A DNA stretch of 64,000 nucleotides from Pseudomonas sp. GM18 (GTDB taxonomy: Bacteria; Pseudomonadota; Gammaproteobacteria; Pseudomonadales; Pseudomonadaceae), in the NCBI RefSeq assembly GCF_000282195.1, contig NZ_AKJT01000072.1, positions 62,001-126,000 of the forward strand. The letters are read 5' to 3'. A program made the position numbers and the translations under genes. Of this stretch, positions 25,597-34,467 are shown in pieces (the stretch's first letter is position 1; the number at the start of each line of letters is the position of its first letter). The notes under the pieces were generated by a model. It had not been told where the DNA came from. It did not search any database and saw nothing but the letters and a program-made list of their open reading frames with translations.

Positions 25597-25631
25597 AAAT
25601 GCCCGATCCTTAAAGGATCGGGCATTTTTTT
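25597..25631 (+). terminator. Rho-independent terminator
   Basis: Perfect stem AAATGCCCGATCC/GGATCGGGCATTT with a short loop and T run after the OmpA-like lipoprotein gene. Confidence 0.93.
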
Positions 25632-25665
25632 GTGCCCTTGTTCATGCGATGAAAACTTCAGAATT

Positions 25666-25706
25666 AAAAAAGCCCCCGGACAATCACTCGTCCGAGGGCT
25701 TTTTGT
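25666..25706. terminator. Second terminator, serving the leftward yhcB gene
   Basis: Stem AAAAAAGCCC.CGGAC with GTCCG.GGGCTTTTT (one mismatch). A and T runs on both sides make it usable in both directions; it lies 17 bases past the yhcB stop. Confidence 0.85.
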
Positions 25707-25722
25707 GGTGCGCGAAACCTGA

Positions 25723-26157
25723 TTACTTCTTCAGGCCGTAATGCTCATCGAGCATGCCCGGCGCGTTCGGGGCTTTGGGGGCGTAATCGCGAGGCGGTTC
25801 CTGATCGCGCGGTGGCGTCAGGCGTTCCCGTGGAGCCTGTACCGCGTCGGCATGCAGGGCAGCCAGCAAGCGTTGGCGAGTCTGCTCGTCCAGGGCCAGA
25901 CGGTTGGCGCCCTCGGCGAGATGATCCTGCACTTCCTGATAGCTCTGAGTCAGTTTCTTGACCAGGGTTGCAGTGCTGTTGAAGTGGGTGACCACCTCGT
26001 TCTGATAACTGTCGAAACGTTCCTGAATGTCATCCAGCTGACGTTGCGTGCTGCTCGGAGCGGCATTCGGCGCCAGGCGAGCGATCAGGAATCCAATGGC
26101 GACACCCACAACCAGGGCAAGAGTCGGCAACAACCAAACTAAGAGCGAGTGTTCCAC
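25723..26157 (-). CDS. YhcB/ZapG-family (DUF1043) cell envelope protein
   Basis: A 144-residue inner-membrane protein with one N-terminal helix (residues 5-27), then a coiled coil of about 60 residues (QRQLDDIQERFDSYQNEVVTH...) and a proline-rich tail. E. coli YhcB (ZapG) links cell-wall synthesis, lipid homeostasis and division. The start is a GTG at 26157, supported by an AGGAAGGA site on the minus strand and by the family N-terminus. It is divergent from the hydrolase gene. Confidence 0.9.
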   Translation of the reverse strand: MEHSLLVWLLPTLALVVGVAIGFLIARLAPNAAPSSTQRQLDDIQERFDSYQNEVVTHFNSTATLVKKLTQSYQEVQDHLAEGANRLALDEQTRQRLLAALHADAVQAPRERLTPPRDQEPPRDYAPKAPNAPGMLDEHYGLKK

Positions 26158-26301
26158 GAGTCCTTCCTCTATAAACGGCTTTGCTTTACGTTAACGGCTC
26201 GAACCTGCGCTGTATACCGCGATTCACTCGCAATAGATTGGCACAGACAATTTGCTAGACGAGTCGACCCGATTCGAGGTCACGGAGTTCCTTCCTTGCT
26301 T

Positions 26302-26931
26302 ATGCGCGAAACCCCTGTAGTGATTGATGGCCCGGTGGGTCAACTGGAAGCCCTTTACCTGGATATTGAACAGCCCCGCGGCCTGGCGCTGATCTGTCAT
26401 CCAAACCCGGTGCAGGGCGGCACCATGCTCAACAAGGTCGTATCGACCTTGCAGCGCACCGCGCGCGACGCCGGTTTGATTACCTTGCGTTTCAACTACC
26501 GTGGCGTCGGCGCTAGCGAAGGCTCGCACGACATGGGCACCGGTGAAGTCGACGATGCCCAGGCCGCGGCCGAGTGGCTGCGAACCAAACATCCTGAATT
26601 ACCTTTGACCCTGTTCGGTTTCTCCTTCGGCGGTTTTGTTGCAGCCAGTCTCGGCGGACGCCTGGAAGCCAAGGGCGAGCAGCTCAAACATCTGTTCATG
26701 GTCGCGCCTGCCGTCATGCGTCTGAGCGATCAGGATCAACTGCCGCAACAAGGTACATTGACCCTGATCCAGCCGGAAACCGACGAAGTGATCGATCCGC
26801 AACTCGTTTACGATTGGTCCGACGCACTCGATCGCCCCCATGAGCTGCTGAAAGTGGCAGAATGCGGACACTTTTTTCATGGCAAGCTGACCGATCTCAA
26901 GGATCTGATCCTGCCGCGTCTTTCGAATTGA
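26302..26931 (+). CDS. Alpha/beta-fold hydrolase
   Basis: A 209-residue small hydrolase of the CocE/dienelactone-like type. The oxyanion region CHPNPVQGGTMLNK lies near residues 32-45, the nucleophile elbow is GFSFGG (Ser about 114 in the G-x-S-x-G pattern), and the C-terminal His is in AECGHFFHGK. The substrate is unknown; cells keep this protein next to trpS in related species. The start at 26302 is taken from the family N-terminus; its nearest GGAG is 13 bases upstream, so initiation may be weak. The trpS start is 24 bases beyond its stop. Confidence 0.85.
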   Translation: MRETPVVIDGPVGQLEALYLDIEQPRGLALICHPNPVQGGTMLNKVVSTLQRTARDAGLITLRFNYRGVGASEGSHDMGTGEVDDAQAAAEWLRTKHPELPLTLFGFSFGGFVAASLGGRLEAKGEQLKHLFMVAPAVMRLSDQDQLPQQGTLTLIQPETDEVIDPQLVYDWSDALDRPHELLKVAECGHFFHGKLTDLKDLILPRLSN

Positions 26932-26955
26932 TTGCAGTCTGACAAGCGATTACCC

Positions 26956-28311
26956 ATGACGACTCGTACCCGTATCCTCACCGGCATTACCACCACCGGC
27001 ACGCCGCACCTGGGCAACTACGCCGGGGCTATCCGCCCGGCGATCCTCGCCAGCCGTGACAGCAATGCCGATTCGTTCTACTTCCTGGCCGACTACCACG
27101 CCCTGATCAAATGCGATGACCCGCAGCGCATCCAGCGCTCGCGTCTGGAAATCGCCGCGACCTGGCTGGCTGGTGGCCTGGATGTGGACCGTGTGACGTT
27201 CTATCGCCAGTCCGACATCCCGGAAATCCCAGAGCTGACCTGGCTGCTGACCTGCGTGGCCGCCAAGGGCCTGCTCAACCGCGCCCACGCCTACAAGGCG
27301 TCGGTGGACAAGAACGTCGAGACCGGCGAAGACCCGGACGCGGGCATCACCATGGGCCTGTACAGCTACCCGGTGCTGATGGCCGCGGACATCCTGATGT
27401 TCAACGCCCACAAGGTGCCGGTTGGTCGTGACCAGATTCAGCACGTGGAAATGGCCCGGGACATCGGCCAGCGCTTCAACCACTTGTTCGGCCAAGGCAA
27501 GGAGTTCTTCACCATGCCCGAAGCGCTGATCGAGGAAAGCGTCGCCACGCTGCCAGGCCTCGATGGTCGCAAGATGTCGAAGAGCTACGACAACACCATT
27601 CCGTTGTTCAGCAGCGCCAAAGAGATGAAAGACGCGATTTCGCGGATCGTGACCGACTCCCGTGCCCCGGGCGAAGCCAAAGATCCGGACAACTCGCACC
27701 TGTTCACCTTGTTCCAGGCGTTCGCTACACCGGCACAAGCCGACGAATTCCGCAGCGAATTGCTCCAGGGCCTGGGTTGGGGCGAGGCGAAGAATCGCCT
27801 GTTCCAGTTGCTGGACAACGAGTTGGGCGAGTCCCGCGAGCGTTATCACCAACTGATCGAGCGTCCGGCGGATCTGGAAGACATCCTGCAACACGGCGCG
27901 AAAAAGGCCCGTGCGGTGGCCACGCCGTTCCTCAACGAGTTGCGTGAAGCGGTCGGCCTGCGTTCTTTCGTCGCCCAGACTCAAGTTGCTGCCACCACCA
28001 AGAAGAAAGCCGCGAAAGCCGCGCGTTTTGTCAGCTTCCGTGAAGACGATGGCAGTTTCCGCTTCCGTCTGCTGGCGGCCGATGGCGAGCAGCTGCTGCT
28101 GTCGCGGCACTTCGCCGATGGCAAAACCGCAGGTCAGGTGACCAAACAACTGCAATCCGGCCAGCCATTGGACGTACGCAGTGAAGACCTGAGCTTCAGC
28201 GTCTGGCTGGAAGGCGAGTGCGTGGCCGACAGCCCGACCTTCGCCGACAGTGCTGCTCGCGATGCTGCCATCGGCGCATTGCGTGTTGCGCTGACACCGG
28301 TTCAGGAATAA
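26956..28311 (+). CDS. trpS: Tryptophan-tRNA ligase
   Basis: A 451-residue class I aminoacyl-tRNA synthetase that charges tRNA-Trp. The HIGH-type motif appears as PHLGNYAGAIRP near residues 17-28, and the KMSKS loop as RKMSKSYDN near 205. It is longer than E. coli TrpS (334 residues): after a Lys/Ala-rich linker (TTKKKAAKAARF) comes a C-terminal domain of about 95 residues, as seen in other pseudomonads. The ATG at 26956 has no strong ribosome site, so coupling to the upstream hydrolase is likely; a TTG at 26932 would also be in frame. A terminator follows. Confidence 0.94.
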   Translation: MTTRTRILTGITTTGTPHLGNYAGAIRPAILASRDSNADSFYFLADYHALIKCDDPQRIQRSRLEIAATWLAGGLDVDRVTFYRQSDIPEIPELTWLLTCVAAKGLLNRAHAYKASVDKNVETGEDPDAGITMGLYSYPVLMAADILMFNAHKVPVGRDQIQHVEMARDIGQRFNHLFGQGKEFFTMPEALIEESVATLPGLDGRKMSKSYDNTIPLFSSAKEMKDAISRIVTDSRAPGEAKDPDNSHLFTLFQAFATPAQADEFRSELLQGLGWGEAKNRLFQLLDNELGESRERYHQLIERPADLEDILQHGAKKARAVATPFLNELREAVGLRSFVAQTQVAATTKKKAAKAARFVSFREDDGSFRFRLLAADGEQLLLSRHFADGKTAGQVTKQLQSGQPLDVRSEDLSFSVWLEGECVADSPTFADSAARDAAIGALRVALTPVQE

Positions 28312-28350
28312 ACAACGGTTCGGTCCGACCAAGGGCCGATTGCCATTCCC

Positions 28351-28382
28351 ACGGGCCGTCGCTACAGTGACGGCCCGTTTTT
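28351..28382 (+). terminator. Rho-independent terminator
   Basis: Stem ACGGGCCGTC with GACGGCCCGT, an eight-base loop region and a T run, 40 bases past trpS. Confidence 0.9.
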
Positions 28383-28401
28383 GTTGCCTTGCTAACGAAT
28401 T

Positions 28402-29496
28402 ATGACGCCCCTAGAACGATACCAAGCTGATCTGAAACGCCCGGAATTCTTCCACGATGCTGCGCAGGAAACGGCAGTGCGTCATTTGCAGCGCCTGTAC
28501 GACGATCTGGTCGCGGCCTCGCAGAACAAACCGGGCCTGCTCGGCAAGCTGTTTGGCAAGAAAGACCAGGCGCCGGTCAAGGGCCTGTACTTCTGGGGCG
28601 GCGTGGGTCGCGGCAAGACTTACCTGGTCGACACCTTCTTCGAAGCGCTGCCGTTCAAGGAAAAGACCCGCACTCACTTCCACCGCTTCATGAAGCGCGT
28701 GCACGAAGAGATGAAGACTCTGGGCGGCGAGAAAAACCCGCTGACGATCATCGCCAAGCGCTTTTCCGACGAGACGCGAGTGATCTGCTTCGATGAATTC
28801 TTCGTCTCCGACATCACCGACGCCATGATCCTTGGCACGCTGATGGAAGAGCTGTTCAAGAACGGCGTGACCCTGGTCGCGACCTCGAACATCGTGCCGG
28901 ACGGTCTGTACAAGGACGGCCTGCAACGTGCGCGCTTCCTGCCGGCCATTGCGCTGATCAAGCAGAACACCGAAATCGTCAACGTCGACAGCGGCGTCGA
29001 TTACCGCCTGCGTCACCTCGAGCAAGCGGAGCTGTTCCACTTCCCGCTGGACGAAGCCGCCCAGGAAAGCCTGCGCAAGAGCTTCCGGGCCCTGACGCCG
29101 GAATGCACGGCTGCCGTCGAGAACGACGTGCTGATGATCGAGAACCGTGAAATCCGCGCCGTGCGCACCTGCGATGACGTGGCCTGGTTCGACTTCCGCG
29201 AACTGTGCGACGGCCCGCGCAGCCAGAACGACTACATCGAACTGGGCAAGATCTTCCATGCCGTGTTGCTCAGCGGCGTCGAGCAGATGAGCGTCACCAC
29301 CGACGACATCGCCCGACGTTTTATCAACATGGTCGACGAGTTCTACGACCGCAACGTGAAGCTGATCATCTCTGCCGAAGTCGAGCTTAAAGACCTCTAC
29401 ACCGGCGGTCGCCTGACCTTCGAGTTCCAGCGCACGCTTAGCCGCTTGCTGGAAATGCAGTCTCACGAATTCCTGTCCCGGGCGCACAAGCCGTAG
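28402..29496 (+). CDS. zapE: Cell division ATPase ZapE (AFG1 family)
   Basis: A 364-residue P-loop ATPase of the AFG1/ZapE family. Walker A is GGVGRGKT at residues 66-73 and Walker B is VICFDEFFVSD near 127. In E. coli, ZapE associates with the Z ring in late division, particularly under low oxygen or stress. The length and the sensor region (LVATSNIVPDGLYKDGLQR) are typical. It follows the trpS terminator, so it has its own promoter within a short gap, and it is closed by a terminator. Confidence 0.93.
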   Translation: MTPLERYQADLKRPEFFHDAAQETAVRHLQRLYDDLVAASQNKPGLLGKLFGKKDQAPVKGLYFWGGVGRGKTYLVDTFFEALPFKEKTRTHFHRFMKRVHEEMKTLGGEKNPLTIIAKRFSDETRVICFDEFFVSDITDAMILGTLMEELFKNGVTLVATSNIVPDGLYKDGLQRARFLPAIALIKQNTEIVNVDSGVDYRLRHLEQAELFHFPLDEAAQESLRKSFRALTPECTAAVENDVLMIENREIRAVRTCDDVAWFDFRELCDGPRSQNDYIELGKIFHAVLLSGVEQMSVTTDDIARRFINMVDEFYDRNVKLIISAEVELKDLYTGGRLTFEFQRTLSRLLEMQSHEFLSRAHKP

Positions 29497-29511
29497 GACA
29501 TTTCGGAAAAT

Positions 29512-29540
29512 AAAAAGGGCCTGCATTGCAGGCCTTTTTT
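29512..29540. terminator. Rho-independent terminator
   Basis: AAAAAGG.CCTGCA / TGCAGGCCTTTTTT hairpin 15 bases past zapE. The A run makes it potentially bidirectional. Confidence 0.9.
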
Positions 29541-29546
29541 GTTTAT

Positions 29547-29659
29547 TGATCGTTCCCACGCTCCGCGTGGGAATGCATCCCGTGACGCTCCGCGTCACAT
29601 TCCGAAGCGGACGCAGAGCGTCCATGGCGGCATTCCCACGCAGAGCGTGGGAACGATCA
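29547..29659. repeat. Multi-hairpin palindromic repeat, copy 3
   Basis: Same family and orientation as the copy at 8511: terminal TGATCGTTCCCACGC arms, then a GTGACGC hairpin and a GGACGC half. It lies between the convergent zapE and GlxA-type genes, next to the zapE terminator. Confidence 0.92.
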
Positions 29660-29671
29660 TTCGGGGGCGGC

Positions 29672-30667
29672 CTACGCCGCCTGCTGAAACTGCTGCCGAT
29701 ACTGATTCGGCGACAACTCCGTATGCTGGCGGAACAGGCGGGCGAAGAAGCTCGCATCGTCGTATCCGACTTCATAGCTGATGGTCTTGATGCTCTTGCG
29801 GCTGCCGGACAACAAGCCCTTGGCGGTCTCGATGCGCAGGCGTTGCAGGTAATGCAGCGGTTTATCGCCGGTGGCGGTCTGGAAACGTCGCATGAAGTTG
29901 CGGATGCTCATGCCGTGTTCGCGGGCCACGTCTTCGAAGCGGAATTTATCGGCGAAGTGTTCTTCGAGCCAATGCTGGATCTGCAGGATGATCACATCCT
30001 GGTGCAGTTTCTGCCCGCCGAAACCGATCCGCCCCGGCGCATAGCTGCGTTGTACTTCGTAGAGAATGTCGCGAGCCACGGCCTGGGCCACGTTGGCACC
30101 GCAAAAGCGCTCGATCAGGTAAATGTAGAGGTCGCAGGCCGAGGTGGTGCCGCCGGCGCAATACAGGTTGTCGGCGTCGGTCAGGTGTTTGTCCTGGTTG
30201 AGGTGAACCTGAGGGAAGCGTTCGGCGAAAGCATTGAAGAAGCGCCAGTACGTGGTCGCTTCCTTGCCGTTGAGCAGCCCGGCTTCGGCGAGCCAGAACA
30301 CCCCCGTGGCCTCGCCACACAGCACTGCCCCGCGGGCGTGTTGTTCGCGCAGCCACGGCAGGACCTGTGGATAACGTTTGCAGAGCGTGTCGAAATCGTC
30401 CCAGAAGGCGGGGAGGATGATGACGTCGGCATTTTCCAGGCCGCCATCCACCGGCATGATCACGTCGCTGAAGCTGTTCACCGGTTTGCCGTCGGGGCTG
30501 ACCAGCCGGGTTTCGAACGCCGGTGTCAGGCCGTGGCCCAGTTGTTTGCCATAGCGCAGGCTGGCCAGATGGAAGAAATCCTTGGCTTGCATGAGGGTGG
30601 AAGCGAAAACCCGGTCGATAGCCAGGATGCTGACGCGCCGCAAGGGCTTGGAGGCTTGGTTAGACAT
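29672..30667 (-). CDS. GlxA-family transcriptional regulator (AraC/XylS type)
   Basis: A 331-residue regulator with an N-terminal DJ-1/PfpI-like domain (residues about 10-200, with the class I amidotransferase-like elbow GAVLCGEATGVFWLAEAG) and a C-terminal AraC helix-turn-helix pair (FEDVAREHGMSIRNFMRRF and ISYEVGYDDASFFARLF). GlxA-type proteins control catabolic genes for nitrogen compounds such as carnitine, glycine betaine or arginine; the effector here is unknown. It is divergent from the acyl-CoA dehydrogenase gene and may control it. The upstream ribosome site is weak. Confidence 0.9.
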   Translation of the reverse strand: MSNQASKPLRRVSILAIDRVFASTLMQAKDFFHLASLRYGKQLGHGLTPAFETRLVSPDGKPVNSFSDVIMPVDGGLENADVIILPAFWDDFDTLCKRYPQVLPWLREQHARGAVLCGEATGVFWLAEAGLLNGKEATTYWRFFNAFAERFPQVHLNQDKHLTDADNLYCAGGTTSACDLYIYLIERFCGANVAQAVARDILYEVQRSYAPGRIGFGGQKLHQDVIILQIQHWLEEHFADKFRFEDVAREHGMSIRNFMRRFQTATGDKPLHYLQRLRIETAKGLLSGSRKSIKTISYEVGYDDASFFARLFRQHTELSPNQYRQQFQQAA

Positions 30668-30812
30668 AATTCAACTTTATTCTTATAGGGGAAAGTGGTC
30701 ACCAGACGGCTGGATCGTCTTATTTTTTGTCGGATGTGTCCAGTGTCCTGTATCGGAAGCGAGGCTTAGTCTCTGAAGATCAATTCCGTCTGACAATAAC
30801 GACAGGTGACGC

Positions 30813-31949
30813 ATGATCCCCAGAACCTTGTTCAGCTCCGAGCACGAACTTTTTCGCGACAGCGTGCGAACGTTCCTCGAAAAAGAGGCCGTGCCGTTCC
30901 ATGGGCAATGGGAAAAACAAGGCTATATCGACCGCAATCTCTGGAACAAGGCGGGGGAGGCGGGGATGCTCTGTTCGCATCTGCCGGAAGAATACGGCGG
31001 GCTGGGGGCGGACTTTCTCTACAGTGCAGTGGTGATCGAGGAGGTCGGTCGTCTGGGGCTGACCGGGATCGGATTTTCTCTTCATTCGGACATTGTTGCG
31101 CCTTATATCCTGCATTACGGCAGTGAGGCGCTGAAGCACAAATACCTGCCCAAACTGGTGTCTGGCGAGATGGTCACTGCGATTGCCATGACCGAGCCGG
31201 GTGCCGGCTCCGACCTGCAAGGGGTGAAGACTACTGCGGTGCTGGAAGGCGACGAATACGTGATCAACGGTTCGAAGACTTTCATCACCAACGGCTTTCT
31301 GGCTGACCTGGTGATCGTCGTGGCCAAGACCGATCCGAAGGCGGGGGCGAAGGGCACCAGTCTGTTTCTGGTGGAGGCCAACACGCCGGGTTTCGCCAAG
31401 GGCAAGCGCCTGGAAAAGGTCGGCATGAAGGCTCAAGACACCTCGGAGCTGTTCTTCCAGGATGTTCGGGTGCCCAAGGAAAACCTGCTGGGGCAGGCCG
31501 GGATGGGCTTCGCTTACCTGATGCAGGAATTGCCGCAGGAGCGCTTGACGGTCGCGGTGGGCGGCCTGGCGTCCGCCGAAGCGGCGCTGCAATGGACGCT
31601 GGATTACACCCGTGAGCGCAAGGCGTTCGGCAAGGCCATCGCCGACTTCCAGAACACCCGCTTCAAGCTCGCCGAAATGGCGACCGAGATCCAGATCGGC
31701 CGGGTCTTCGTCGATCGCTGCCTGGAACTGCATCTGCAAGGCAAGCTCGACGTGCCGACAGCGGCGATGGCCAAGTACTGGGGCACCGACCTGCAATGCA
31801 AGGTGCTCGACGAATGCGTGCAGTTGCATGGCGGTTACGGATTCATGTGGGAATACCCGATCGCCCGGGCATGGGCGGATGCGCGGGTGCAGCGGATCTA
31901 TGCCGGGACCAATGAAATCATGAAGGAGATTATTGCGCGGTCGCTGTAA
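30813..31949 (+). CDS. Acyl-CoA dehydrogenase (long-chain/isovaleryl type)
   Basis: A 378-residue FAD enzyme that introduces the alpha-beta double bond in acyl-CoA. FAD and substrate segments AMTEPGAGSDLQG (125-137) and FITNG (157-161) are present. The usual medium-chain catalytic Glu in the YEGT motif is Ala here (IYAGTNEIMKE near 364), and the alternative base is in QELPQERL at 238-245 (Glu243), as in long-chain and isovaleryl enzymes. This argues for a branched or long-chain substrate. AGGTG precedes the ATG. It is divergent from the GlxA-type regulator and has no electron-transfer flavoprotein genes nearby. Confidence 0.92.
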   Translation: MIPRTLFSSEHELFRDSVRTFLEKEAVPFHGQWEKQGYIDRNLWNKAGEAGMLCSHLPEEYGGLGADFLYSAVVIEEVGRLGLTGIGFSLHSDIVAPYILHYGSEALKHKYLPKLVSGEMVTAIAMTEPGAGSDLQGVKTTAVLEGDEYVINGSKTFITNGFLADLVIVVAKTDPKAGAKGTSLFLVEANTPGFAKGKRLEKVGMKAQDTSELFFQDVRVPKENLLGQAGMGFAYLMQELPQERLTVAVGGLASAEAALQWTLDYTRERKAFGKAIADFQNTRFKLAEMATEIQIGRVFVDRCLELHLQGKLDVPTAAMAKYWGTDLQCKVLDECVQLHGGYGFMWEYPIARAWADARVQRIYAGTNEIMKEIIARSL

Positions 31950-31956
31950 TGCAGCG

Positions 31957-32067
31957 TGATCGTTCCCATGCTCTGCGTGGGAATGCCGCCATGGACGCTC
32001 TGCGTCCGCTTTGGAAGTGACGCGGAGCGTCACGGGATGCATTCCCACGCAGAGCGTGGGAACGATC
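31957..32067. repeat. Multi-hairpin palindromic repeat, copy 4
   Basis: Same family, in the inverted orientation of the copy at 11877: CCATGGACGCTCTGCGTCC comes before the GTGACGCGGAGCGTCAC hairpin. It lies between the convergent acyl-CoA dehydrogenase and aldo-keto reductase genes. Confidence 0.92.
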
Positions 32068-32078
32068 GTCGACGTGAG

Positions 32079-33119
32079 TTACGGTGCCGGGTTCGGCTGA
32101 TCCTGATGAATCGCCTCAATGCCCGCCAGCACTTCATCCGAGAGTTTCAAATCGAGGCTGGCAATGTTGCTGTCCAGTTGCTCAAGCGTCGTGGCGCCAA
32201 TGATGTTGCTGGTCACGAACGGCTGTTGCGTGACGAACGCCAGCGCCATCTGCGCCGGATCCAGGCCGTGTTTACGGGCCAGTGCCACGTAACGGCTGCA
32301 CGCTGCTTCCGACTGCGGGTTGAAATAGCGGCTGAAGCGGCTGTAGAGGCTCAGGCGACCTTTGGGCGGACGCGCGCCACCTTCGTACTTGCCCGACAGA
32401 AAGCCGAACGCCAGTGGCGAGTAGGCCAGCAAGCCACATTGTTCGCGGATGGCAATCTCCGCCAGGCCGACTTCGAAGCTGCGATTGAGCAGGTTGTAGG
32501 GGTTCTGGATGGATACCGCGCGGGGCCAGCCACGGGCTTCGGCGAGGGCGAGAAAGCGCATGGTGCCCCATGGGGTTTCATTGGACAGGCCGATGTGGCG
32601 GATCTTGCCGGCCTTGACCTGCTCGTCCAACGCTTCGAGGGTATCTTCCAGTGGCGTCAGATTGGCTTCTATCTTGTGCTTGTAACCGAGCTGACCGAAG
32701 AAATTGGTGCTGCGTTCCGGCCAGTGCAGCTGATACAGGTCGATGTAGTCGGTTTGCAGGCGCTTGAGGCTGGCATCCACGGCTTCGCTGATGTGTTGGC
32801 GATTGTGCCGCAGGTTTTTGTCGCGGATGTAGTCGATGGTGTTGCCGGGGCCGGCAATCTTGCTCGCCAGGATCCAGTCGGCGCGATCGCCGCGACTTTT
32901 GAAGTAGTTGCCGATGTAGCGCTCGGTGGTGGCGTAGGTGTCGGCCTTGGGCGGCACCGGGTACATCTCGGCGGTGTCGATGAAATTGATCCCGGCGCCC
33001 TTGGCGCGTTCGATCTGGGCGAAGGCTTCAGCCTCGCTGTTTTGCTCGCCCCAGGTCATGGTGCCGAGGCAGATTGCACTCACGTTCAGATCGGTACGGC
33101 CTAGCTGGCGATAGTCCAT
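32079..33119 (-). CDS. NADP(H)-dependent aldo-keto reductase (Tas-like)
   Basis: A 346-residue aldo-keto reductase with the TIM-barrel family motifs: GTMTWGEQN at the start, INFIDTAEMY with the catalytic Asp and Tyr, ILASKI with the catalytic Lys, and YIDLYQLHWPER with the His. The length and the inserted loop FFGQLGYKHK match the E. coli Tas protein. Its physiological substrate is unknown. The ATG at 33119 is preceded by AAGGAG; an in-frame upstream start at 33173 is rejected. Confidence 0.9.
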   Translation of the reverse strand: MDYRQLGRTDLNVSAICLGTMTWGEQNSEAEAFAQIERAKGAGINFIDTAEMYPVPPKADTYATTERYIGNYFKSRGDRADWILASKIAGPGNTIDYIRDKNLRHNRQHISEAVDASLKRLQTDYIDLYQLHWPERSTNFFGQLGYKHKIEANLTPLEDTLEALDEQVKAGKIRHIGLSNETPWGTMRFLALAEARGWPRAVSIQNPYNLLNRSFEVGLAEIAIREQCGLLAYSPLAFGFLSGKYEGGARPPKGRLSLYSRFSRYFNPQSEAACSRYVALARKHGLDPAQMALAFVTQQPFVTSNIIGATTLEQLDSNIASLDLKLSDEVLAGIEAIHQDQPNPAP

Positions 33120-33294
33120 CGGGTGCTCCTTGGGCAAAACAATCATAAAAGCAGGTTGAAATATTTTTCGCAATCTGCATAATTGCGCACCTCTTTCTGC
33201 AGTGGAAGTGATGCGCCGCCGCCGAAGAATCTTGCCGTTGAACGGACGCGCCGACCCGAGCCCCCGAAAGCGTCTGTATCCGGCTGCCTTTGAC

Positions 33295-33323
33295 TTGTCA
33301 AAGTACGCACTATTCAGTAAGAT
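33295..33323 (+). promoter_or_regulatory. Probable sigma70 promoter of rplM-rpsI
   Basis: TTGTCA (33295-33300) and TAAGAT (33318-33323) are separated by 17 bases. The start would lie near 33330, giving a leader of about 35 bases before rplM. Confidence 0.55.
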
Positions 33324-33364
33324 CCGCCGTCTAATTTACAGGGCGGCCCCTGAGGCTATAAAGA

Positions 33365-33793
33365 ATGAAAACTTTTACTGCTAAACCGGAAACAGTAAAG
33401 CGCGACTGGTTTGTCGTCGACGCTGCTGGTCAGACCCTGGGTCGTCTGGCCACTGAAATCGCGAGCCGTCTGCGTGGCAAGCACAAGGCTGAGTACACTC
33501 CTCACGTTGACACCGGCGACTACATCGTCGTAATCAACGCTGAGCAAGTACGTGTTACTGGCGCTAAAACCACTGACAAAATGTACTACTCCCACTCCGG
33601 TTTCCCGGGCGGCATCAAGTCGATCAACTTCGAAAAGCTGATCGCTAAAGCCCCTGAGCGCGTGATCGAGACCGCGGTCAAAGGCATGCTGCCTAAGAAC
33701 CCGCTGGGTCGCGACATGTATCGTAAGCTGAAAGTCTATGCGGGCGCTGCTCACCCTCATACTGCTCAGCAGCCCCAAGAACTGAAGTTTTAA
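33365..33793 (+). CDS. rplM: 50S ribosomal protein L13
   Basis: A 142-residue protein of the large ribosomal subunit, with the L13 pattern (WFVVDAAGQTLGRLATEIA; LRGKHKAEYTPHVDTGDYI). The length is standard. It is the first gene of the rplM-rpsI operon, followed by rpsI 14 bases later. Codon use is that of a highly expressed gene. In E. coli L13 is known to autoregulate this operon; a corresponding leader element could sit between the promoter and the ATG, but I cannot define it here. Confidence 0.98.
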   Translation: MKTFTAKPETVKRDWFVVDAAGQTLGRLATEIASRLRGKHKAEYTPHVDTGDYIVVINAEQVRVTGAKTTDKMYYSHSGFPGGIKSINFEKLIAKAPERVIETAVKGMLPKNPLGRDMYRKLKVYAGAAHPHTAQQPQELKF

Positions 33794-33807
33794 CGGAATA
33801 GTTCATT

Positions 33808-34200
33808 ATGTCGGCGACTCAAAATTACGGCACTGGCCGTCGCAAGACTGCAACCGCACGCGTTTTCCTGCGTCCGGGCACTGGTAACATCTCCATCAAC
33901 AACCGTTCGCTGGATAATTTCTTCGGCCGCGAAACTGCCCGCATGGTAGTTCGTCAGCCGCTGGAATTGACTGAGACTGTCGAGAAGTTCGACATCTACG
34001 TCACCGTGATCGGCGGTGGTGTAAGTGGTCAAGCTGGCGCAATCCGCCACGGTATCACTCGCGCTCTGATGGACTACGACGAAACTCTGCGCTCTGCTCT
34101 GCGCAAAGCTGGCTTCGTAACCCGCGATGCACGTGAAGTTGAACGTAAGAAAGTCGGTCTGCGTAAAGCGCGTAAGCGTCCGCAGTACTCGAAGCGTTAA
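33808..34200 (+). CDS. rpsI: 30S ribosomal protein S9
   Basis: A 130-residue small-subunit protein with the typical start (MSATQNYGTGRRKTATARVFLRPGTG) and the basic tail ending KKVGLRKARKRPQYSKR, whose last residues contact P-site tRNA. It is the second gene of the rplM operon and ends 19 bases before a terminator. Confidence 0.98.
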   Translation: MSATQNYGTGRRKTATARVFLRPGTGNISINNRSLDNFFGRETARMVVRQPLELTETVEKFDIYVTVIGGGVSGQAGAIRHGITRALMDYDETLRSALRKAGFVTRDAREVERKKVGLRKARKRPQYSKR

Positions 34201-34219
34201 TTCGCTTTCACGTTCAAAA

Positions 34220-34257
34220 AGAACGCCCAGTTTCCTTGCGAAGCTGGGCGTTTTTTT
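34220..34257 (+). terminator. Rho-independent terminator
   Basis: Stem AACGCCCAG/CTGGGCGTT with a 13-base loop and seven T, after rpsI. Confidence 0.92.
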
Positions 34258-34467
34258 ATGGGCGCGATTTATCAACGAATTACGCTGTGACAACTTGCCA
34301 CATCCGCAGAGGCCCTATACTACAAGGCTTGGCAGTGGAGCCCTTCGGTAATTACCTTGTCAGAATTGGGGCTTTTCATTACCATTCGGCAAAATTTTTA
34401 TAAGTTCAGATTTTTACTTAGTAGACGCCTGATTTAACAGGCCACAAAGCTGATGGGAGAGGACTGA

